Part shown: positions 57,640-64,000 of the stretch, piece by piece
Layout of the letters: every line of letters starts with the position of its first letter
How positions within the stretch are numbered: the stretch's first letter is position 1
NCBI RefSeq assembly: GCF_000182565.1
Contig: NW_015971537.1
Span: 186,001 to 250,000, forward strand
Length of the DNA stretch: 64,000 bases
From: Spizellomyces punctatus DAOM BR117
Taxonomy: Eukaryota; Chytridiomycota; Chytridiomycetes; Spizellomycetales; Spizellomycetaceae
Direction of reading: 5' to 3'
Made by a program: the position numbers and the translations under genes
The notes under the pieces: model-generated
Seen by the model: the letters and a program-made list of their open reading frames with translations, nothing else
Told to the model about the DNA's origin: nothing
Databases searched by the model: none

Positions 57640-59314
57640 TTATTTCTTGATCACATCGAAATCAGCGGGAGGGAAGATGATACCGTACATGACCGCAACA
57701 GCTTCCATGATGACAGCAACGAACTGGAATGCGACGGTTACAGGGATACCGATGATGACCAAAATAGGGTTGTAACCCTTGTCGACGTTTTGCACAAACA
57801 TGCCGAGCACATACAGGTAAATGAAGACGATGAAGGAAAAGTCTTTGAGAATACCGAACCACCGTGGGGTATCCGTTGGTACATAGAATCCGAGAACAAT
57901 GGATGCGATGGTGCAGTACAGAGAAACAAGACCAAGGGCCCAGAACAAAGCCAGCACCTTTGGAAGAAACGATGGAAGACGACGAATTCCGACAAACCAT
58001 CGTCGACGCTGTTTCAAGAACCCAATCAAGTCGAGTGGCGATTGTTCGCGAACAATACCGGAAATGTTTCCGCATTTGAAGCCGAGCTTCCATGCACTCA
58101 CAGCAAATTGGAAGTCTTCGGTCAAACCTAAAGAGCAGGTAGTGAGTATTCATTTTGAGGGAAGCAACGGTTTTTGTTACGACACTTACTGCCCAAGTCC
58201 CAAGTAACCGCATTTTCAACGGCACCGTTGGTCAAAAGAAAACTGCCATGAGCACCGAAAACTGGACGGCGAAGATAGGTGTATTGCAAGTGGAACCTCG
58301 CCAAATCATCACCAACCCTCAATCCATCAGCAACGGTAAAGAATGGGTTGCGCCAGAATTTGTACTGGTTGTAGAGAATGATTCCTTGACCCCAAGAATA
58401 ATCCTTTTCGTATCTGATGAAATTCAAACATCTCTGAACGGATTCATCGTCAATCACACTTTCCTCATCCAAATGCAGAACCCAGTCATGCTCAGTGTAG
58501 CGCATTGTCGTGCGGTACCATTCCAAGGCGCGGGCCTTGTACTTTGAGCGGGCAGTAGAGAAGGATTTGGGACAGGTGTAGCAGTTGATGTTATCGAAAT
58601 GGTTAGGCTCATCTGTGAGGACGTGGACCCGAATGCAGGGATCGAGTTTTTCGAGGTGCTTATGGGCGTTCCATGCACGCATCACAGCTTCTTTGTTGTC
58701 GCCCTTGGTCACCGTTAGAATGTAAAGGTTATCAACCCGACGCGGTGCGACGTCCTTGGGGGGCGGACGTGCATTGTGAATGGGAAGAATAAGCCCAGCA
58801 AAGCAGATAGCAGTATAGGGAAGAGGAAGTAACCATCCTGACAGATTGAAAGAAAGCTCTAATTTAGTACGAAAAGCAGAGGGTTCTTTTCTAGGTTGGC
58901 ACACATACCCATCTTCCAGTAACAACCCTTATTCCAAATCTCTTCATCCGTATAGCCTTGAGGAATCCAAAAGCTCATGACGTAGGTTGCACCCAGGATA
59001 ATGATTGCATGGAAGATCCACGCCCAACTCATCAGAGCCATAACGAGCTTAGTACGGCCTTTGTTCAACACTACGTCCTTTGTTTCTTCAGAAAGCTGGA
59101 TATCGCTGATATTGGCCTTCTTGGGCGTTGGCGCAACGTCTATTGCCAGATTCTGATCATTGAGTGTTTCAAGAGAAGATGCATGGCTGTATCGCGAAGC
59201 AGTGTCATTGGAGTAATCGCTGACATTTGAAGGCCTGCCAGGAACTTCGACCAATGCAGGCGGTTCAAGATCCGGGATGGCCTTTTTACGAGGAGAACCG
59301 GGTTTACGAGGCAT
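57640..59314 (-). CDS. Egghead/BRE-3-like family 2 glycosyltransferase
   Basis: Animal egghead is a beta-1,4-mannosyltransferase of glycosphingolipid synthesis. Three exons (59314-58909, 58858-58190, 58127-57640) give 520 residues. A basic, Ser-rich cytosolic N-terminus precedes a TM segment (ALMSWAWIFHAIIILGATYV) and a second (WLLPLPYTAICFAGLILPI). The catalytic part has VDNLYILTVTKGDNKEAVM, HDWVLHLDEESVIDD (DxD-like), RYEKDYSWGQGIILYNQYKF, RPVFGAHGSFLLTNGAVEN, LTEDFQFAVSAWKLGF and FLKQRRRWFVGI (QxxRW). Three or more C-terminal TM helices follow. The arrangement and the GQG and HLDEES motifs match egghead better than chitin or cellulose synthases. Donor and acceptor substrates here are unknown. 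Confidence 0.9.
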
Positions 59315-60317
59315 TGCGGTTTTCCTAGCAGGCTTTTCTCTTCACGTTTTTGGTTTCTCGTTGCCTGTTGGGTCGCGAGCAGGAAAACTATCAAGACAGG
59401 GGACCAAAGATCATCCAATGTCTTTTATTCGTAGATATCGGTAAATCTCCGATATCAGTTTACCAAGAGGTATTCATCCATTACTCTTTTGGCGCCATAA
59501 ATAGCTCTTGAGTCCACCGCCTCACGCGCCTGCGCGTGCCGGTAAGCTCACCCCCCAGAGATCCTATACTATTGACTGGATAAGTTCATCCAACGGATCT
59601 TTAAGTTTATTCGGAAAGCTTTTTGGTAGATAGTATACGCGATGCTTCTAGAATCAAGGAAAGTAATTTGCAGATGTCTTCATTCCTTTGTGCAACGATT
59701 ATACCCGCGGATAAGATGCAACAATCATATGTCCGTGGTCCTGAGACGGGGGTTCCTGTCAACCTTGCTATCATGCCTCGTGAAAAATAAGAATCTACGT
59801 GCAGATGAATACCTGCTGATAGTCGGTTGTACTATCACCAGCTGTTTTCGGAATAAGGGAATACTAACGCATATCAAAAGAATGCTTCTGCACAAGTCGC
59901 TGCAGCGACTTCATGGACGTCCACATTGAATAGTTGTGATATATTGTCAAGTCAACTCTCTTTGTATATTAAATGCACAAGATAAACCATAGTGGTCACT
60001 ACTCTATCATAAATGCACACAGAACTGGAATCGTCAATATTCAATCTGGCTACTTGAAAACAGCAGCACCTGGTCAAGCAGTTTGTCGGACATGGGTTTC
60101 GTAAGCGCTAAGCCACGCATTAGCCAATCCCTCCACAAGTCCACGACGTCACAACTTTCCGCAAGCTTTCAGCTGGAGATCAGCAGACGGAATTCGAGTT
60201 CTAAGCATCCCTTGGCTTGCAAACGTAGTATAAAGCTCCCTTTCTCTTCGATTAGTCGACTAATCAAACTAGCGCGCGCGAGGACACACTGAACCATTAG
60301 GGTTTGCAAAAGTCATA
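59315..60317. other. Divergent intergenic region, no gene assigned
   Basis: One kb upstream of both the glycosyltransferase and the RING-ligase genes. A 95-codon plus frame at 59642-59929 has no introns, no family resemblance and cysteine-rich random-looking composition, and is not supported. A perfect 16-bp palindrome lies at 60250-60265 close to the RING gene start. Confidence 0.5.
60250..60265. promoter_or_regulatory. Perfect 16-bp palindrome upstream of the RING gene
   Basis: The sequence gattagtcgactaatc reads the same on both strands and ends 52 bp before the ATG of the RING-H2 gene. It contains TTAGTCGACTAA, which overlaps TTAGTAA/TGACTAA-like bZIP half-sites. It is followed by a GCGCGCGC run. 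A binding-site role is inference. Confidence 0.45.
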
Positions 60318-61912
60318 ATGGACCAACTATCTGAATACCGGCGCCGACACGCAGAGCGGACAGGGCAAAGTCTCAGTGATGATATGCCAGGTGCATTCCC
60401 ATCCTTAAGCTCAGACACGCGACAAACCGAACAAAACACATCAACTCCAGACCGTCAAATCGAAGAAGATCATTTGTTGGCCATGCGTCTTGCCGAAGAA
60501 GACGAAGAAACGTACAGGCGATTTCGACAGCAGGCGGAAGAGGATGAGCGATATGCTAGGGAGCTGGAGAGAGAGGAGCGAGCACGACATGAAGGAGCCT
60601 TGGACGAGACAGGTGAGAAGGGCATTTTCGAGCGCGTTTGTGTCCCAGCATTTTCTCACATGTAATAATATCACACAGCTGTATCAACCACGCAAGATCA
60701 CTCCCTTCCTTCTTACAGATTCGGATATGAATTCTCACCAAGGAGCGTACCTTCCGCAGTATCAGCTTCCAATGACACCGATCAGCATCCATCACTATCA
60801 TCCAGTCGAAGAGGGAGCGGCGGGGAACAGCCTCCCATGACCCCGCTGCGTCGCGATCCTTCATCTGCTGCATCTCGTTCATCACAATTAGACTTTGACG
60901 CACAATTAGCACAACAGCTTGCTTTGGAAGAGTCAGGATATGACCCATTCCACCCGAGTGAAAGCGACGAAGAGTTTTCATCTCGGCCTTCAAGTTCCCT
61001 CAGCCCGTTTCTTCATCCCTCGTCACGTTCAGCATCAGATCGAGACGAAAGAGTAGCAGCTGCTCTTCACGATCCAATGTCTGCGGTTTTGGCACATCTC
61101 TTTACATCTGTTCCCACAAGGCAAACAGCAATGAGGAGACCGGAAGGTGGGGTTCGAACATTTACGTTTGGGTATGACTCGAATCGGGGATTCTTTGCTG
61201 GCCGAGGGGGTGAAGATGGGTCTAATACGGGTTCAACCAGTCGTCTTATTTCTCCCGGTAAGAATTTTATGATTTCCTCAGAATATGTTTCAGCGGCATG
61301 CTCCGCAAAAGTACGAGAGGTCCTCACTATACTACTTTTGAAAACAGGAATGGATCCTATGCTTGCTGCTCTTCATCTCATGTCGTCTGTCGAACCCTCA
61401 AGCTCGAGCGAAAACAATCCGTACGCCGCTTACCGTTCTCATTTTCGTCCCCTATTCGTGACCCAATTTGGCGCTGACCTTGGAGGCGCATTGTTTGATG
61501 CCATGCCTGCTACTTATGAAGATATGCTTGCATTAGCAGAGCGACTTGGCCCTGCCAAGGAGCGTGGAGCGAAAGACGACGAAATCAGTAATTTACCCGT
61601 TATAAAATGGGGAGAAAAAACCGCGGATATGGAAGAAAAGGAGGGAAAGGCGTGTGCGATCTGTATGAGTGATTTTGAGAAAGGCGACGAGGTGATGATG
61701 ATCCCCGCATGTGCTCATCCGTGAGTTTCGCGTTGCTGTTCATATCCTTGTTTAGACTTGCTGATGGGACTTTTGAATCGCGTAGATTTCATAAATCTTG
61801 CGGCGCCCAATGGTTGAAGGTGAATCGTACATGTCCAATATGTAGAAAAGATATCAGGGATGTAAAAGATAGCAGTGGTAAAGCAGGTCCGAGTACCAAC
61901 AAGAGCTCATAG
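60318..61912 (+). CDS. RING-H2 E3 ubiquitin ligase
   Basis: Exons 60318-60612, 60679-61257, 61348-61720 and 61786-61912 join to 457 residues. The N-terminal half is acidic and Glu/Arg-rich (a predicted coiled coil around AMRLAEEDEETYRRF) with a second helical block AQLAQQLALEESGYDPF, both similar in character to ubiquitin-interacting motifs. A middle domain (MDPMLAALHLMSS to LALAERLGPAKERG) precedes the ligase end. The RING-H2 finger is CAICMSDFEKGDEVMMIPAC-AHPFHKSC...CPICRKDI, with C3H2C3 spacing complete, split by an intron between the third cysteine pair element and the histidines. The 90-nt intron at 61258-61347 is 3n and stop-free, so retention would insert 30 residues. Substrate unknown. 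Confidence 0.9.
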
Positions 61913-62254
61913 GCACACTACTCGCTGTTAGGGTAGAATATCAGGGCGTATAAGCCGTAGAACTGCGTAGTGGATGGGGTAATAGTCTGAAGCCACAGTG
62001 CAGGGTTGGGTTCTACTCATATCTCTCAGCCGTGACATGCTACGTATGGTTATTTCAAATATCCACTCATTTTTTTTGATGATCAAAATCCGACTTTTTT
62101 CTATTACTTGGAGCTTTTTGTCCATCAAACGATCGGTCTTTGTGTTATGTAATGCTTACCACGGGAGCGCGAAGCTCAACGTCATGACTTTCGAATGTTC
62201 TAAAGCGGGAGACGAACATTGTCCATCTCCCAATTCACTGTGGACTTGTTCAGC

Positions 62255-62881
62255 ATGGCTCAAGCAGACAGTAGGAAAACCGTTCCTGGTCAGGTCACCA
62301 TTGTGATGGGGACAGCAGGGAGCGGAAAGAGTACCATTGCAAAAGCACTCGCCGACGCACTTGCTCCCAATGCGGCATACCTTGATGCTGACGATTTCCA
62401 TTCTGAAGAGAACAAGCAAAAGATGGCAAGAGGTGAGGTAAGGTCTAGGGAGGCAATATGCGGAGTTTGTAAAAACCTCTGTATCTCATTTTATTGTCGT
62501 GTCTAGCCACTGACGGATGAGGACCGTTGGCCATGGCTCAGACGGTGTGTGGAAGAAATCAAAAAGCAGTTATCACAAACACCATCTGCCTACATTTTCT
62601 TTGCATGCTCCGCATTGAAGAAAGCGTACAGAGATTTTCTTCGTCAAGCGGGGTCTCCAGAACATCCTATCCGATTCTTGTATCTCAAAGGGTCCAAAGA
62701 ACTCCTCGCGAAACGGGTCGCATCCCGTCCTCACCATTTCTTTAAAATGCAATTATTAGATAGCCAATTTGCGACTCTTGAAGAGCCGGATCCCAAGTCA
62801 GAGCCTGATGTTGTGGTAGTCAGTGTGGATGGGACTGTACAAGAAGTTCTGCAGCGAGCCAAGGAGGCTCTTGGTCTATGA
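62255..62881 (+). CDS. Gluconokinase
   Basis: Phosphorylates D-gluconate to 6-phosphogluconate, feeding the pentose phosphate pathway. Two exons (62255-62437 and 62507-62881) join to 185 residues, typical of the GntK/IDNK family. It has the P-loop VMGTAGSGKSTIAKALADAL, then the gluconate-site block YLDADDFHSEENKQKMARGE and PLTDEDRWPWL. IFFACSALKKAYRDFLR carries the family CSALK motif, and LYLKGSKELLAKRVASRPHH is the lid-type region with HHFFKMQLLDSQFATLEEP. An upstream TTG-initiated extension has no support. It is tandem and about 340 bp downstream of the RING gene. Confidence 0.97.
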
Positions 62882-63335
62882 TTTGCAGCATCAACCGTTT
62901 GTAGTTTTAAGGCCTTTGCTACATTTTGTATAGGGTCCATAGTCATCTGTAGTGCTGCATATTATCTTTCAGGTTATATTATTTTCTGTATCTGAGGGTA
63001 TAATGAGATTTATTGGTGAGGTGCTCTGGCGACCGCGCGGAGACGAACGGCGAGTTCCATGGATATTTTCCATCATCATTCAGCTGTCGACCAGTCAAGC
63101 TATGGCAAAGCATTAGTTGTTTGTTCACCGCTCTACCATGAAACAGGACGGGAGCTACGACGAGAGCGGATGCCCTCCTTCAACTCGAGGCGCTCCTAAA
63201 ACAGCCTTTCAGGTTGATATGTTTGTCAATGGAACAGCAGTGGTACGGCGAGATGCGAAAATGGAGGTGTTCTCATTCGTATGCACAATATCGGACTACA
63301 TATCGTGCTCACAGGTGTGGAGATCGTATATTAAG
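62882..63335. other. Intergenic, tail-to-tail spacer
   Basis: Between the stops of gluconokinase (plus) and the partial minus-strand gene. One short plus frame (63117-63347) has no protein character. Nothing else was recognised. Confidence 0.5.
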
Positions 63336-64000
63336 TTAACCTGCTAGCAACCGATCTACACGTACACGGTCTTCATCGGTATACATATCCTTGGGAATAT
63401 CGATGGTTTTATGTGGTCGTAAGGCAAGATATTCTTTGAGTCTGATGGCATCAATAGAGTTCCGCTGGCCCTCAACAAGAAACTGGAGCTCCATTTCCTG
63501 GGAAGTGAGAAAACCTGACGTGAAAAACCGAATGCTGGAAACGCAAGGTTACCACAGCGACAACTTACTCTAAATGCCAAAGCCTTGTTCAGCTTCTTTC
63601 TCATTCGTTCTCGCGCTCGTCGAGCCATCTCCTCTCCAGCATCTTCCCTTTCTTTTCCGTTTCCCCATTTCATTCTCGCTGCTTCAATTTGTTGCCTAAC
63701 GAGGCGCTTTTCGTCCCGTAATCGTGCCTTTGCACGTTGCCCACTCCGCTCAATCATTTGTGCCACTGGAGCTGGTGGTGCGGTATATGCTTCGTATTTC
63801 GCTACCGTTTGAGGTGCTAATGACCGGAGCTTGCCTTTTGGGATTGAGGCGGGGGAAAAACTAGAGGTCTCTGACAGGGGGAAAGGTTTGTAGGGAGTAG
63901 CGGGTGGTAGGTTCGGTGCTTGTGAGTTTTTCCGACGAATATTCGAAGGTCGGTCGGGTGTGGGTGAATCAAGAGCATTGGAGGTAGCCGCGGGATGGGA
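63336..64000 (-). CDS. Unidentified protein, C-terminal part; 5' end beyond the window
   Basis: The last exon is 63497-63336 and the preceding one runs from the window edge to 63569, separated by a 71-nt GT-AG intron that joins in phase 0. The visible protein has a Pro/Ser/Arg-rich, probably disordered part (PATPYKPFPLSETSSFSP), then a long very charged helix (ERSGQRAKARLRDEKRL to MRRKKLNKALAFR-like) and a compact end, LVEGQRNSIDAIRLKEYLAL, RPHKTIDIPKDMYTDEDR. I do not recognise a family. The charged helix suggests a coiled-coil or nucleic-acid-associated protein, but that is only composition. Confidence 0.7.

Noticed and set aside
59642-59929. 95-codon plus frame in the divergent region
   Set aside because: No homology, random-like composition and located between two promoters.
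1-64000. Transposons, CRISPR arrays, rRNA genes or clustered defence/biosynthetic genes
   Set aside because: No transposase, reverse transcriptase, terminal repeats, spaced direct repeats or multi-gene pathway cluster could be found; the window is ordinary gene-dense nuclear DNA.

Overview
The window is nuclear DNA of a eukaryote with compact, intron-rich genes: GT-AG introns mostly of 50-100 nt, roughly even base composition and short intergenic spacers on both strands. The gene set points to a flagellated, early-diverging fungus, most like a chytrid (inference). Fungal-type signals are CYP51/Erg11, a fungal-type tropomyosin start (MDKIKE), a Vhc1-like cation-chloride cotransporter, a Pmp47-like peroxisomal carrier and an SPAC2A9.03-like WD40 protein. 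IFT25 implies a cilium or flagellum. Full-length talin and a DNA-PKcs-type kinase are absent from yeasts but known in early-branching opisthokonts and amoebae.

Layout. 0.5-2.4 kb: CYP51. 3.7-11.7 kb: a 2,548-residue talin in six exons. 11.9-12.3 kb: ribosomal P2. 12.7-28 kb, minus strand: a DNA-PKcs homologue with HEAT region, autophosphorylation-type TQ cluster, FAT, intact kinase core and FATC. 28.3-32.1 kb: Pmp47-like carrier, IFT25 and proteasome alpha-4. 32.5-36.9 kb: SLC12-type cotransporter. 37.6-41.1 kb: a secreted yellow/royal-jelly-family protein, a small heat-shock protein and an orphan single-exon gene. 41.3-45.1 kb: tRNA-Lys(CUU), a 13-exon mitochondrial-type CDF metal carrier and peptidyl-tRNA hydrolase. 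45.6-49.4 kb: annexin and WD40 protein. 50.5-56.6 kb: eL6, tropomyosin, tRNA-Leu(AAG), SETD4-like methyltransferase, QCR6 and eIF4A. 57.6-64 kb: egghead-like glycosyltransferase, RING-H2 E3 ligase, gluconokinase and the 3' part of an unidentified gene cut by the window edge.

There are no operons; genes are independent units, often divergent or tail-to-tail. Loose themes are actin and membrane (talin, tropomyosin, annexin), translation (P2, eL6, eIF4A, Pth1, two tRNAs), mitochondria or peroxisome (QCR6, CDF, carrier) and genome maintenance (DNA-PKcs). I see no CRISPR array, intact transposon, rRNA gene or multi-gene accessory system. The most notable contents are the talin, the DNA-PKcs with its conserved TQ cluster, the short tropomyosin with a microexon, the SET protein with a CxxC insertion, and two families unusual in fungi (yellow/MRJP and egghead). 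Exon sums were checked for reading frame in every gene except DNA-PKcs, the cotransporter and the WD40 gene, for which only the span and landmark exons are given.
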